Below, one piece after another: positions 30,720 through 39,616 of a DNA stretch of 41,083 bases. The first letter of the stretch is position 1. Each line of letters opens with the position of its first letter. The notes beneath the pieces were generated by a model. It had not been told where the DNA came from, searched no databases, and worked only from the letters and a program-made list of their open reading frames with translations. The translations under genes and the position numbers were made by a program. The stretch is from Planctomycetota bacterium (GTDB taxonomy: Bacteria; Planctomycetota; MHYJ01; JACPRB01), in the NCBI GenBank assembly GCA_016209705.1, contig JACQVR010000032.1, forward strand, positions 1 to 41,083, read 5' to 3'.

Positions 30720-31790
30720 CTACCGGGCCGCGGTCTTGATGTTGATGATATCGAAATCGACCAGCGGGTGCGCCTTGCCTTCGATGCGTTGTTTGCCGTG
30801 CGCGGCCGCGTCGTGCGCCGATTTGTGACGCCGGAAATCCTCGAATGAAACGACCTCGCAATGGATGAACCCTCTTTGAATGTCGGTGTGGATCTTTCCC
30901 GCCGCGTCCCAGGCGGTCGATCCCTTGCGCAGCGCCCATCCGGTGGTGTCCCGATCGCCCAACGTCAAGAACGTCTGAAATCCCAACCGGTCGTACACGG
31001 CCGCCGCCAGCCCCGGCAGCGTCAAGGCGGACAGCCCATAGTCCCTCATGAAGGAGGTACGGTCGGCCTCCTCCATCGCCAGCAGTTCCGCCTCGAGCTT
31101 GAGCGCCACGCAAATGGCGTCGGGCGTCGGCCGCGGCGGATCGGCCAGATCCGTTTCGGCGATGTTCACGACGGGAATGAGCGTCTTGCGGGAGAAGAAC
31201 TGAAACCCGCGAAGCTTCTTCTCGTCCTCCTCCTTGAGCTCCAGGACCGGCCGGACGTCGCCGCCGGCGACGGCCTCGGAGAGGCGCTCGAGCACGGCCA
31301 TTTCCTTCCTCGATTCGTCCGCGGCCGGCCCCGGTTTCTTCAACTCGCCCCGAAGCTTTTCGATGCGCTTCTGCATGACGTCCACGTCGGCCAGATACAG
31401 CTCGCTGCGCAGGGCCTCGAGCTGCGCGGCCGCGGCCCTCCGGCGGTCTTCGCCCGCGTCGTACGCCCGCAGCACCACGACGAACCCGTCCGCCTCGCGC
31501 AGGTGCGCGAACACCCCGGGGTTGTGTGGCCGGCCGGGTTCCTCGATCTCGATGGGCGGCGTGTCCAGGAACTCCACCGAAGGGGCGATCAGCTTCTTAT
31601 GCGGACCGTTCTTCTCGTGCGCTTCCAAAAGACGCGGATCCAGGATGCGCACCGCGGCACCCATCACCCGTCCCGCCGCCGCCACGGCGCGCGCGTACTC
31701 CATGCCGGAGAGCGCGCAGAAGAGCGACGTCTTCCCCGCTCCCGGCGTGCCGATGATCGCCGCTCGCGCGGCGGGACCGCGTTCCGCCAT
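30720..31790 (-). CDS. Divergent YchF-like GTP/ATP-binding protein with TGS domain
   Basis: A 356-residue relative of the Obg-family ATPase YchF/OLA1, which binds ribosomes. The C-terminal third matches the YchF TGS region well: GWALRKGSTAWDAAGKIHTD, QRGFIHCEVVSFEDF, GKAHPLVDFDIINI. The P-loop is GTPGAGKTSLF (usually GLPNVGKSTLF). G3 is FLDTPPIE, with PP where DxxG is expected. G4 is VVNIAETDL, keeping the NxxE that lets YchF use ATP. The helical insertion (DVMQKRIEKLRGELKK) is present. The changed G3 suggests altered hydrolysis. It lies between tatC and argG with 33-nt gaps on both sides, so it is in the operon. A true YchF may exist elsewhere, and this may be a paralogue. Confidence 0.85.
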   Translation of the reverse strand: MAERGPAARAAIIGTPGAGKTSLFCALSGMEYARAVAAAGRVMGAAVRILDPRLLEAHEKNGPHKKLIAPSVEFLDTPPIEIEEPGRPHNPGVFAHLREADGFVVVLRAYDAGEDRRRAAAAQLEALRSELYLADVDVMQKRIEKLRGELKKPGPAADESRKEMAVLERLSEAVAGGDVRPVLELKEEDEKKLRGFQFFSRKTLIPVVNIAETDLADPPRPTPDAICVALKLEAELLAMEEADRTSFMRDYGLSALTLPGLAAAVYDRLGFQTFLTLGDRDTTGWALRKGSTAWDAAGKIHTDIQRGFIHCEVVSFEDFRRHKSAHDAAAHGKQRIEGKAHPLVDFDIINIKTAAR

Positions 31791-31823
31791 GGGTCGGAAT
31801 TCTCGATTCCTGGAAGGAAAGCG

Positions 31824-32615
31824 TCAAGAGCCAGCGGCCGTCGGGCGCGGCGATCCGGCCACGAAGGCCGACAGCCCCATCCCCAATGCGTAAAGCAGGA
31901 TCAGCGGGACGACCATCAATAACTGGGTCAACACATCGGGGGAGGGCGTCAACACGGCCGCCGCCACGAAAATCCCCACGGTCGCGTACCGGCTCCACCG
32001 CCACCAGGTTCTCCACGTCGTCAATCCGATCGCGGTGCAAAACACCATCGCCAGAGGCAGCTCGAAGATGACTCCGGTCACGATCGTCAACGTCATGACG
32101 AGGTTCAAGTAATCCGCAAACAGATATTGGGATGAAATGACTTCTTCCATGCGGAGCATGGTGGCCATTCCCAGGAGGCCGTACGGAATGAGGATCAGAT
32201 ATCCGAACGCGCACCCGCCCGCGAAGAGCAGGAACGACACGGGACCATACAGCCCCACGTACTTCCGTTCCTGCGCATAGAGCCCCGAGGCGACGAACCT
32301 CCAGATCTGGTAGGCGACCACGGGTGAAGCGAGGAACAAGCCGATGATGAACGCGAGCTTCATGATCGACCACAAGGGCGCCGCGTATCCTCCGCTCAGC
32401 AACGGCGTTTCCGCCTTCGGAACCTCCAGGAGCTGCATCGCCCAGAAGTGGGGCTGTACGATGAACCGGACCAACTCCTTATAGAAGACGAAGGCGACGA
32501 CGACGCCTCCCAGCAGGGCGAGCACCGACTTGATCAGCCTCCAGCGAAGTTCCTCGATGTGCTCGCCGAACGTCATGCGCACTTCGGCCGGAGCCGTCGC
32601 GGTGCTATCGACCAT
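31824..32615 (-). CDS. tatC: Sec-independent protein translocase TatC
   Basis: Twin-arginine signal-peptide receptor in the inner membrane. The 263-residue protein has the conserved start MTFGEHIEELRWRLIKS, six predicted membrane helices, SPVVAYQIWRFVASGLYAQERKYV, the loop FGYLILIPYGL, a conserved F-E-LP in VIFELPLAMVF and TPSPDVLTQLLMVVPLILLY. TatA/B are not in the window. It starts the tatC-ychF-argG-cinA-recJ run. TATAAT on the minus strand (32623-32628) ends 7 nt before the ATG, and no Shine-Dalgarno is present, so the message may be leaderless. Confidence 0.96.
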   Translation of the reverse strand: MVDSTATAPAEVRMTFGEHIEELRWRLIKSVLALLGGVVVAFVFYKELVRFIVQPHFWAMQLLEVPKAETPLLSGGYAAPLWSIMKLAFIIGLFLASPVVAYQIWRFVASGLYAQERKYVGLYGPVSFLLFAGGCAFGYLILIPYGLLGMATMLRMEEVISSQYLFADYLNLVMTLTIVTGVIFELPLAMVFCTAIGLTTWRTWWRWSRYATVGIFVAAAVLTPSPDVLTQLLMVVPLILLYALGMGLSAFVAGSPRPTAAGS

Positions 32616-32622
32616 GGAAGGG

Positions 32623-32628
32623 ATTATA
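32623..32628 (-). promoter_or_regulatory. -10 element close to the tatC start
   Basis: A perfect TATAAT on the minus strand ends 7 nt before the tatC ATG (32613-32615). No convincing -35 is present. A start at the ATG or 1-2 nt before it is expected, so the mRNA would be leaderless. Confidence 0.5.
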
Positions 32629-32680
32629 GTTGCGAGAGCGCGCCGCGGCCCCGGAAAGTCCCGAGTCGCGAGTCCCCCCG

Positions 32681-32779
32681 TTTAGGAGATGGTCGAGATC
32701 TCGGAGATATGGAGATGTGCCGTACCACGCACCGCGGGTTCCATCTCCTGTATCCCCCCTATCTCGACACGCTCCGAGG
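32681..32779. repeat. Dispersed palindromic intergenic repeat, copy 3 (ATCTCC family)
   Basis: A 99-bp element in the 280-nt gap between tatC and the next minus-strand gene. It is in inverted orientation to 22921-23039. The outer GTCGAGAT and ATCTCGAC are complementary, and GGAGAT/ATCTCC arms lie inside. The TTTAGGAGATGG end is shared with the hairpin at 9920-9931. The flanks carry further stuttered words (CCGAGTCGCGAGTC at 32661-32674, CTCGCGACTCGCGACAGG near 32873-32890). I see no gene in the gap. Confidence 0.8.
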
Positions 32780-32895
32780 CGATGGAGTCCTCTCCGAAGA
32801 GCCATGCTCGGGTCCGTTGGCCAGACCGCCGCCTCCAAGAGGGATTCTTGCGCGGACTCGGGATCCGCACCTCGCGACTCGCGACAGGAGACGGT

Positions 32896-34197
32896 CTACG
32901 GCACGCCGACGTAGTCGTAGAAGGTGCGTTCGATAAGAAACTTGACGCCCCATTCCAGGGCGAGCTTGAAGTTGACGTCCTCCTCGTACCCCTCTCCCAC
33001 CACGACGTAGTTGGTCCGTTCGTCCACGCGTTCCTGATAGACGTCCCCGAACTGCTTGATCTGCTTGACGGCCTCGTCGTTGGACAGCTTCCCGGTCAGC
33101 CGCCCGGCGATGGCGATGTACCGCGCCTTGCCGCGCTCATAGCGCTCGTCGTAGATCCGGTCGCCGGGCTTGATGGGATCGTCGGGATTCTTGTCGTATA
33201 CCGCCACGCGGCTGAAGTTTTCCTTGCCCACATCGAGGACTTCGACCTCTCCCTTGTCGACCTTCACGCCCCCCTTCTCGAGCGAATAGACTTTGAAGCG
33301 GGTGCCGCGGAAGACGCGATCCCCGTGCAGCAGGTCGATGAATCCCACGGCCCGACCGCCGTCGACGGCCAGAAGTTCTCCATCGGGCTCCTTGCGTTCC
33401 CGGGCTTCCTCTTCCCGGTAGATGATGCGGTCGATCCGGTTCTCCAGTTCCTTGTGCGCGGCGGTCATCTCCGCTTTCACCGCCACGGCTTTGTTGCGAA
33501 TCTGGGTCAGCTCGTTCTGCTTGTCGAAGACCTGGCCCGCCAATCCCCGGTTCAGCGGCGTTCCGTCTCCGTCCATCTCGAGGGCGTGCTGGCGCTCGTT
33601 CTTCATGTACCGATCTAGGAGGCGCTTGTACTCCTCCTTGAGGCCGGTCTGCTCCCGATCGATCTCCTCCAGCACCGCTTTGTCGGCCTCCCCGATCTCG
33701 TCCCTCTCCTTCACGTCCGCTTCCAGCAGGCGCTTGGTTTCGTTGTTCAACTCCTCGATCTGCGCCTTCAGCGCCAGCTCCTTTTCTTCCAGCTTATCGA
33801 AGAGCCTGGTGAGCGTCTTCGCTTCGTCCTTCGCCCAGGAGATCCCGTACCGGGAAAAGAGTTCGTCTTCCCAGAAGGCCAGGAACGCGTTGAGCTGCTC
33901 GCCCGCCAGTCCCGTCGTCGAGGCGCGGTCGGTGGTGCCGCGGGACACCGTCCGCCACCCGATCTCGCGCGAAAAATCCTCGTACCACAACACGAGTTGC
34001 CGGTTGCTGTCCCTTTTCTCGGCGACCTGCCGGCGCAGATTGATCACGGCGTTGGGATTGTCCCGCTTCTCGTAGACGTCGGAAGTTCCCTTGATGGCGT
34101 AGATCCCGACCAAAAGCGCCAGCGTGTCGGCGATGATGCAAATGATGACGATGAACAGACGCCGCTGGTTCTCCTTGCGCGTCACGAATTCGGCCAT
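32896..34197 (-). CDS. Membrane-anchored coiled-coil protein with C-terminal BRCT-like domain
   Basis: A 433-residue protein. One N-terminal membrane helix (about 14-36, RLFIVIICIIADTLALLVGI), with basic residues before it, predicts an outward-facing bulk. A long charged coiled coil follows (about 130-285). A small beta barrel comes next (FRGTRFKVYSLEKGGV, then GEVEVLDVGKENFSRVAVY and PIKPGDRIYD), like the FlgT-C/SH3-type barrels that often follow coiled coils. The last 80 residues read like a BRCT domain of the DNA-ligase type: ARYIAIAGRLTGKLSNDEAV, IKQFGDVYQERVDERTNYVV, VGEGYEED, LALEWGVKFLIERTFYDYVG. BRCT domains are usually cytosolic, so topology or function is unusual. It is related to and 30 nt after the upstream gene. 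No named family is recognised. Confidence 0.75.
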   Translation of the reverse strand: MAEFVTRKENQRRLFIVIICIIADTLALLVGIYAIKGTSDVYEKRDNPNAVINLRRQVAEKRDSNRQLVLWYEDFSREIGWRTVSRGTTDRASTTGLAGEQLNAFLAFWEDELFSRYGISWAKDEAKTLTRLFDKLEEKELALKAQIEELNNETKRLLEADVKERDEIGEADKAVLEEIDREQTGLKEEYKRLLDRYMKNERQHALEMDGDGTPLNRGLAGQVFDKQNELTQIRNKAVAVKAEMTAAHKELENRIDRIIYREEEARERKEPDGELLAVDGGRAVGFIDLLHGDRVFRGTRFKVYSLEKGGVKVDKGEVEVLDVGKENFSRVAVYDKNPDDPIKPGDRIYDERYERGKARYIAIAGRLTGKLSNDEAVKQIKQFGDVYQERVDERTNYVVVGEGYEEDVNFKLALEWGVKFLIERTFYDYVGVP

Positions 34198-34227
34198 CTC
34201 GACCTCCGGGGCTCCCTCCTGGCGGCG

Positions 34228-35544
34228 TTACGGCGCCAGGTAATCGTAGTATTCCGACGCTTCGGCGATCGGAATCTCCAGCAGGACGGCTTTCTGATAG
34301 TCCGCATACGACTCTCGCGTCATGTCGCGGTCCACTTCGGTGAACAGCACGAAATCCGCGTCCAGCCCCACGTTCATCCGCGGATCGCTCCCGATTTCGC
34401 GGATCCGGTTGGCCGCGTCCTGCGCGGACATCCGCATCGTCCGGGAACGGTCTCCGAGCAACCCGGAGAACGCCACTACCAGCGGGCGTCGGGTGTGGAA
34501 AAGCGGATTGATGATCATGTCGCCTTCGACCAGTGGCGGTGTGCCTTCATACCGCCGCACGACCGCGACTTCGGAGAAATCCAGCCACACCTTCTTGACC
34601 TCGATGAGCGCCTTGAAGTCGAACCGCCCGTGCCGGCCGGGTTGGGCGACCTTGAAGAACAAACCGGGAACGACGCGCTCGCGGCTTCCGATGTTGATGA
34701 ACGCCTTTTCCTGGCGGACGTCCGGCCGGAGCAACTGACCGTGCGTGACGACCGTCTGATGCTTGATGACTTCCTTGACCTTCATTTCGTTCAAGCGCTG
34801 GCGCAACCGCTTGATCCGGTTGTTCTGGCGGATCTCCCACGAGTTGAGCGCCAGCTCCTCATCTCCGATCAATTTCAAGGTCTCGTCCAGGGTGGTCTGG
34901 AGCTCCGTCCGGCGCTTCTGGTACTGCTGCTCCTCCGTCTGTATCTTGGCGCGGATGTCGTTGAGATTGGCTTCCAATCGGGCGCGATAGTTCTCCTTCG
35001 GTCGAATCAAGGGAGCGCGGGTGCTTTTGCGCACCTCTTCATGGATCTTGGCGACCTCCGCATCCATCTTGGCGTGCTCGTACTGGAGTTGAAGCTGCGA
35101 CAGCTTCGCCGATTGCGCGGTGACCAGGCTTTCGAGCGTCGGATACAATCCCGACTCCTCCCGTCGCTGACCGAGTTCGGGAGGATCGGGACGCTTGGGA
35201 TCCAGGGGGACGAAGACCTTGGCGCGCCGCCGATTCAGCTCCTCCCTACCCTTCGCGGTGGACAGCGTTCCGATATCTTCGTCCGGACTCGGCAGCAAGC
35301 CGGACGGCGCCAGGGCGTCCTTCATCTGCTTCTTGAGTAGGCCTTCCTCTTTGTTGGCGCGGTCGAGATGCTCCTTGAGTTCCTCCTGAACCCTCTGCAT
35401 GTGCGACAGGCGTGCCCACAGCAGGACGCCGGTGACCACCATGACGAACGTGATCATAACGAGGATAACGACCAGCACCATGGAGATCCCGCGATCCGAA
35501 CGGGCGCGCGGAGCCCGAGGAAGCACGACCGGAGTGTTTTGCAT
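34228..35544 (-). CDS. Membrane-anchored coiled-coil protein, paralogue of the next gene
   Basis: A 438-residue protein with the same layout as its neighbour: a basic N-terminus (RAPRARSDRG), one membrane helix (about 20-45), a long coiled coil (about 50-290, with LEANLNDIRAKIQTEEQQYQK) and a C-terminal beta barrel (FINIGSRERVVPGLFFKVAQ, then FSEVAVVRRYEGTPPLVEGD). A degenerate BRCT-like end follows (PLVVAFSGLLGDRSRTMRM, DAANRIREIGSDPRMN, ADFVLFTE). Two ATGs are possible: 35544, nine bases after GGAG, and 35550, three bases after it; I chose the former. It has its own promoter and probably forms a two-gene operon with the next gene. The parallel coiled coils suggest a hetero-oligomer. The role is unknown. 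Confidence 0.75.
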   Translation of the reverse strand: MQNTPVVLPRAPRARSDRGISMVLVVILVMITFVMVVTGVLLWARLSHMQRVQEELKEHLDRANKEEGLLKKQMKDALAPSGLLPSPDEDIGTLSTAKGREELNRRRAKVFVPLDPKRPDPPELGQRREESGLYPTLESLVTAQSAKLSQLQLQYEHAKMDAEVAKIHEEVRKSTRAPLIRPKENYRARLEANLNDIRAKIQTEEQQYQKRRTELQTTLDETLKLIGDEELALNSWEIRQNNRIKRLRQRLNEMKVKEVIKHQTVVTHGQLLRPDVRQEKAFINIGSRERVVPGLFFKVAQPGRHGRFDFKALIEVKKVWLDFSEVAVVRRYEGTPPLVEGDMIINPLFHTRRPLVVAFSGLLGDRSRTMRMSAQDAANRIREIGSDPRMNVGLDADFVLFTEVDRDMTRESYADYQKAVLLEIPIAEASEYYDYLAP

Positions 35545-35587
35545 GATCATCGTCTCCCGGAGCCCGTGAAGACCCGGACGAGCGGAC

Positions 35588-35615
35588 ATTGTAAAGGCGC
35601 GGGTTTCACCGTCAA
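35588..35615 (-). promoter_or_regulatory. Putative promoter of the coiled-coil pair
   Basis: On the minus strand, TTGACG (35610-35615), 16 nt, TACAAT (35588-35593). The start near 35581 gives a leader of about 35 nt with a GGGAG site. Confidence 0.6.
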
Positions 35616-35620
35616 GTCAA

Positions 35621-35750
35621 TTGAGTCCGCGCCGTCGTTCCCTTTATAATAGGACGAGAAACGTTCGCGAATCCCTTCGCCGGACCGGAGAAAAAAAGTG
35701 AGCGGCGCGAAGCGACTCTGATTGACTCGGCCGGAAGGATGTGTTAAAGT
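35621..35750 (+). promoter_or_regulatory. Two putative plus-strand promoters before coaE
   Basis: Promoter 1: TTGAGT (35621-35626), 18 nt, perfect TATAAT (35645-35650). Promoter 2: TTGACT (35722-35727), 17 nt, TAAAGT (35745-35750). Both are divergent from the coiled-coil pair promoter. The 302-bp gap (35551-35852) otherwise holds only a 14-codon leader frame. Confidence 0.55.
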
Positions 35751-35808
35751 TTTTCTGAGGTTTACGACATTTCTCGCGAAGAGTAACTCCTCGTAGAAAC
35801 CGCGGCTG

Positions 35809-35853
35809 ATGCGTGTTCGCCCGCTTCCCAACCCCGAGATCGCCGTGTTCTGA
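35809..35853 (+). CDS. Possible 14-residue leader peptide of coaE-rho
   Basis: ATG at 35809 opens a 14-codon frame (MRVRPLPNPEIAVF) whose TGA at 35851-35853 overlaps the coaE ATG by one base (TGATG). Stop-start overlap is typical of translational coupling, and coaE itself has no Shine-Dalgarno. No ribosome site is visible before the small frame either. It may be chance. Confidence 0.25.
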   Translation: MRVRPLPNPEIAVF

Positions 35854-36449
35854 TGCCGAACCGGCTCCGGATCGTAGGACTCGTGGGAGGAATCGGAAGC
35901 GGCAAGAGCACCGTAGCGGCGATTTTCAAGAAATACGGAGCGCGCGTCGTGGACGCGGACGTCCTGGCGCACCGCGCCCTGGACCGACCCGAGGTCCGGA
36001 GGGCGCTGATTCGCGCCTGGGGATCGGCCGTCGTCCGCGGCGGACGGGTGCTCCGAGCCGAAGTGGCGCGCCGGGCGTTTCGGTCGCCCGCCGCATTGAA
36101 GAAGCTGACGCGAGCAGTGCACCCGCACATCCGGCGCGACCTGAAGCGGGAAATCGCGGCCGCGCGCCGGCTTCATGGGCTCCTGGTCGTGGACGCCGCC
36201 CTCCTTTTGGAGACCGGAACGGCGTCCCGGTGCGACCGCCTGATTTTCGTGGACGCCCCGAGGGCGACGCGCGCACGGCGGGTGCGATCCCGGAAATGGA
36301 CTGCGGAGGAACTGCGGCGCCGCGAACGCCTTCAATGGCCCGTCCGCCGCAAGCGGGCGGCGGCGGACTACCGAATTGACAACGGCGGCTCCAAGGCGGT
36401 CTTGAAACGGCAAATTCGAACGATTCTTCAGGAACTCACACGGTCATGA
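35853..36449 (+). CDS. coaE: Dephospho-CoA kinase
   Basis: Last step of coenzyme A synthesis: phosphorylates the 3'-OH of dephospho-CoA. The 198-residue protein has the P-loop [15 protein letters not shown], then the family's DAD motif ([12 protein letters not shown]), [21 protein letters not shown] and a base-recognition [16 protein letters not shown] stretch. The usual DVPLLFE appears as DAALLLE. The lid is very basic. Its stop overlaps the upstream in-frame ATG of rho (ATGA at 36446-36449), so coaE and rho are one operon. Confidence 0.93.
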   Translation: MPNRLRIVGLVGGIGSGKSTVAAIFKKYGARVVDADVLAHRALDRPEVRRALIRAWGSAVVRGGRVLRAEVARRAFRSPAALKKLTRAVHPHIRRDLKREIAAARRLHGLLVVDAALLLETGTASRCDRLIFVDAPRATRARRVRSRKWTAEELRRRERLQWPVRRKRAAADYRIDNGGSKAVLKRQIRTILQELTRS

Positions 36450-36475
36450 CAAGTTCATCATCCAAGGGAGGGACC

Positions 36476-37903
36476 ATGCCACCACGCCGGCCACATCGCG
36501 ACGCCGACGCCCCGTCGGCCGCGGCGGATGTCCAGAACGGCGACGCCGCCGAATCCCGCGGCTCCGAGACGCCCCCTCCGACTCCTTCCGCTCCCAAGCC
36601 GGACACCAACGAGCGCTACGAACGGGTCAAGCAGGAACCGATCTACCTGAGCCGGCTCCAGGACATGACCATGGCGGAACTCCTCAAGTTCGCCAAACAG
36701 GAGAATGTCCGCGACGTGGTCGGCTTGAAGAAGCAGGATCTGATCTATCGGATCATCCAGGAGAAAGCCAAGCAGAACGGCTTGCTCTTCGGAGAAGGCG
36801 TCCTGGAGGTGCTCCCCGAAGGGTTCGGCTTTCTGCGCTCCCCCAAGTACAATTATCTTCCCTGTCCCGACGACATTTACATTTCTCCCTCCCAGATCCG
36901 GCGTTTCGGGATGAGGACGGGACACATCATCTCCGGGCAGATCCGTCCGCCCAAAGACGGCGAAAAATACTTCGCGCTCCTGAAGGTGGAAGCGATCAAC
37001 CACGCCAATCCGGAAGAGGCGCAAACCCGCATCGCCTTCGAGAACCTGACGCCCCTGCATCCCAACGAACGCATCAAGCTGGAGACGGAGCCTCAGGAAC
37101 TGTCGATGCGCGTGATGGACCTCATCGCGCCCATCGGCAAGGGCCAGCGCGGTCTCATCGTGGCGGCGCCCCGAACCGGAAAGACCATCCTCCTCCAGAA
37201 GATCGCCAACAGCGTGCTGAAGAATCAGCCCGAATGCGATCTGCTCGTGCTGCTCATCGACGAGCGTCCGGAAGAGGTCACGGACTTCAAGCGCCACCTC
37301 AAAGGGAACGCCGAAGTCATCGCGTCCTGCTTCGACGAGCCGCCGTCGCGCCATATCCAGGTCACGGAAATGGTCCTGGAAAAAGCCAAGCGAATGGTGG
37401 AAACCAAGCGGGATGTGGTCATCCTCGTGGACTCCATCACGCGCATGACGCGCGCCTACAACACGGAAGCTCCCCACAGCGGCCGCATCATGTCCGGCGG
37501 CATCGACTCCACGGCCTTCCAGGGCCCCAAGAAATTCTTCGGCGCCGCACGGAAAGTCGAGGAAGGCGGCTCGCTTACGATCATCGGAAGCTGCCTGATC
37601 GACACCGGCAGCCGGATGGACGAGGTGATCTTCGAGGAGTTCAAAGGCACCGGAAACAGCGAACTGCACCTGATTCGCGAGCTGGCGGACCGGCGCATCT
37701 TCCCCTCATTCGACCTGACGCGTTCCGGCACCCGAAAGGAAGAACTGCTGCTTCACCCCGACGAACTGAGATTCGTCTGGCGGCTGCGCAAGGTGCTGGC
37801 CGAAATGAAGGTGGTCGAGGCGATGGAAACACTCCTCGAGCGGATGAAAAAGTCGAAGTCGAACGCCGAATTCCTGATGGGCCTGGCCAAGGCCGACTTA
37901 TAG
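36476..37903 (+). CDS. rho: Transcription termination factor Rho
   Basis: Hexameric RNA-dependent helicase that ends transcription. The 475-residue protein opens with a low-complexity proline/acid extension of about 45 residues, then the Rho N domain ([20 protein letters not shown]). The RNA-binding cold-shock-like domain is [20 protein letters not shown]. Walker A is [12 protein letters not shown], Walker [12 protein letters not shown]; the Q-loop region [20 protein letters not shown] and the R-loop [20 protein letters not shown] follow. I took the ATG at 36476, with AGGGAGG just before it. An ATG at 36446 overlapping the coaE stop would add 10 residues. The stop is only 2 nt from that of the convergent lipoprotein gene. 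Confidence 0.96.
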   Translation: MPPRRPHRDADAPSAAADVQNGDAAESRGSETPPPTPSAPKPDTNERYERVKQEPIYLSRLQDMTMAELLKFAKQENVRDVVGLKKQDLIYRIIQEKAKQNGLLFGEGVLEVLPEGFGFLRSPKYNYLPCPDDIYISPSQIRRFGMRTGHIISGQIRPPKDGEKYFALLKVEAINHANPEEAQTRIAFENLTPLHPNERIKLETEPQELSMRVMDLIAPIGKGQRGLIVAAPRTGKTILLQKIANSVLKNQPECDLLVLLIDERPEEVTDFKRHLKGNAEVIASCFDEPPSRHIQVTEMVLEKAKRMVETKRDVVILVDSITRMTRAYNTEAPHSGRIMSGGIDSTAFQGPKKFFGAARKVEEGGSLTIIGSCLIDTGSRMDEVIFEEFKGTGNSELHLIRELADRRIFPSFDLTRSGTRKEELLLHPDELRFVWRLRKVLAEMKVVEAMETLLERMKKSKSNAEFLMGLAKADL

Positions 37904-37905
37904 CG

Positions 37906-39042
37906 TCATCGGGCTTCGGCGGACGACGCGGTGGCGGGCCGTCCAGTGCGAGGATCCACCGGAAGTCCCTGCCGACGCGCCTCCTCGTGAAGGACGAATT
38001 GCTCGGCGGCGGGATGGTAGTAGAGGTAGTCCTCGTTCTCCCGCCACCAGGATTTGATCGTCGCAATCGCCCCCTTGTTGCGCTCGATGACCGCGACCGG
38101 AGGAACGTCCGGATCGAACGCGTCGCGAGGCGACCGGTAGCCGAATCGCCGCCCCAACGCCCGCTCCAAGAACCAGAATTCGGGCTCCATGTCCTCCGCT
38201 TCCGTGAGGCGGGCGACCAGTTCCCCCAGATGGGAACGATCCGTCGGATCCAGTTTCTTTCCGAGCGCCAAGCTGAACGTCTCGATCAACCATTCCCAGC
38301 GGGTGCCGGACGCGCGATCGAGCCACCACGCGCGCCAGCTCCGGGGCACGACCCTCCCCGCCAGCAGCGAGAGTTCGCGCCCCGCCTTCTCGGCCAGGGC
38401 CGGACGATCCGAGGTAGTGCAGGCCAGGAGGAATTCGAGGGCGTCGCGCCGGCCATGCCGTGCGGCGCGTCCCAAATACCGGATGGCGATATCGGCCCAT
38501 TCGGGGTGGTCGGTCGCCGGCAGGCGCGCCACCAGGCGCATGAGGGGCGCGGTGGATTGATCTTCCGTCATCGTCGCGGCCGCCGTGACCAAGCCCGGCG
38601 AGACCTCGCCGGCGGCCAGCGCTCGATGCAGCAATCCCAAGACCCGGCCATCCGTTTCCTGGAAAAGATGGGCGTGTTCCAGGAGCCCCCGCGCTCGGCC
38701 GGAAGCGAGCGCCTCTTCCACGGCGTCCACATAGGCTTCCCGCGCCCGCGATAGCTCCGTTTCCTGGTAGATGCGGCCGAGCACATAGGCCGCGCGCTCC
38801 CGGATTCGAAGGTTCGGATCGTGCCGTATCGCCACCGACAAATCCGGAACCGCTTGTTCTCCCCACAAGATGAGCCGGTGGTCCGGGCGATCGGCCGGAA
38901 ACCGCTCGGCCTCCGGAGGCTCCGCCAGGGCGCGGATCAGTTCGCGGATCTCGATCCGATGACGTTCCTCGGTCGTCGAGGGACGGATGGCGCAGCCGCA
39001 GACCGCGCCGAGTATTCCCCACAGCCACCACTTCACGATCAT
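37906..39042 (-). CDS. HEAT-like repeat lipoprotein
   Basis: A 378-residue lipoprotein. The signal MIVKWWLWGILGAVCGC ends in a lipobox-type cysteine (Cys17, possibly Cys15). The rest is helical pairs with HEAT-like spacing (LILWGEQAVPDLSVAIRHDPNLRIRERAAYVLG in two helices, later TAPLMRLVARLPA, WADIAIRYLGRAARHGRRDALEFLL). The C-terminus is charged and low in complexity. HEAT proteins bind partners; no catalytic motif is seen. GGAGG lies four bases before the ATG at 39040-39042. A longer frame continues upstream without similarity and is not used. It is 41 nt after thpR in the same direction. The function is unknown. Confidence 0.8.
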   Translation of the reverse strand: MIVKWWLWGILGAVCGCAIRPSTTEERHRIEIRELIRALAEPPEAERFPADRPDHRLILWGEQAVPDLSVAIRHDPNLRIRERAAYVLGRIYQETELSRAREAYVDAVEEALASGRARGLLEHAHLFQETDGRVLGLLHRALAAGEVSPGLVTAAATMTEDQSTAPLMRLVARLPATDHPEWADIAIRYLGRAARHGRRDALEFLLACTTSDRPALAEKAGRELSLLAGRVVPRSWRAWWLDRASGTRWEWLIETFSLALGKKLDPTDRSHLGELVARLTEAEDMEPEFWFLERALGRRFGYRSPRDAFDPDVPPVAVIERNKGAIATIKSWWRENEDYLYYHPAAEQFVLHEEARRQGLPVDPRTGRPATASSAEAR

Positions 39043-39083
39043 GTTCCTCCGAGGTCCGGACGAGCGGACGCGCGGCGCTCCCT

Positions 39084-39608
39084 TCAGGTAAGGGGATATT
39101 CGGTGAGCACGGAATAGATCGACCCCTGCGGGCTCCGCGTGCTTCGCATCAAGACACAGGCGCGGATCCACCACGGCCCGAACGATTCGAGGGCCCACCG
39201 TTCCATGGTACGGCGCAACGCCGCCAGATTCCTCCGCGAGCGGATCCGGCCGATCGTCAGATGCGGCGCATAGGGCCGCCCTTCGCGCGGGACGCCGGCC
39301 CGAACCGCCGCTTCCTCGGCCGAACCGGCGAGCGACACGAGGGGAGCCAGATTTCCCGCGAGTCCCACCCAGACCACCCGGCCTCCGAACTGGCCGACCC
39401 CCTTCAGTTCCACGCAAAACGGCGAACCGGAGGAATGGAAGTCGAGTCGGAGATCCTCGGGGACTTCGCCCAGGAATTTCAACGTGAGGTGCAGATTCTC
39501 CGGGCGGACCCACGAGACATCCGCTCCCGAGGTGCGGAGGTTGTCGATCGTCCGGGCCACGCGCGGCCGAAGCTCCGCATCCAGGGGAATCGCCAGGAAC
39601 GCGCGCAT
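39084..39608 (-). CDS. thpR: RNA 2',3'-cyclic phosphodiesterase (2'-5' RNA ligase family)
   Basis: A 174-residue member of the 2H phosphoesterase superfamily. It opens cyclic 2',3' phosphates or joins tRNA halves by a 2'-5' link. Both H-x-T-x motifs are present: HLTLKF (about residue 40) and HLTIGR (about residue 117). The FLAIPLD start and VSWVRPENLHL are typical. The ATG at 39606-39608 gives the family N-terminus; a TACTAT hexamer (39617-39622, minus strand) ends exactly 8 nt upstream, and no Shine-Dalgarno is visible. It ends 41 nt before the HEAT-like lipoprotein start and is divergent from queC. Confidence 0.9.
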   Translation of the reverse strand: MRAFLAIPLDAELRPRVARTIDNLRTSGADVSWVRPENLHLTLKFLGEVPEDLRLDFHSSGSPFCVELKGVGQFGGRVVWVGLAGNLAPLVSLAGSAEEAAVRAGVPREGRPYAPHLTIGRIRSRRNLAALRRTMERWALESFGPWWIRACVLMRSTRSPQGSIYSVLTEYPLT

Positions 39609-39616
39609 CGGAGTGC

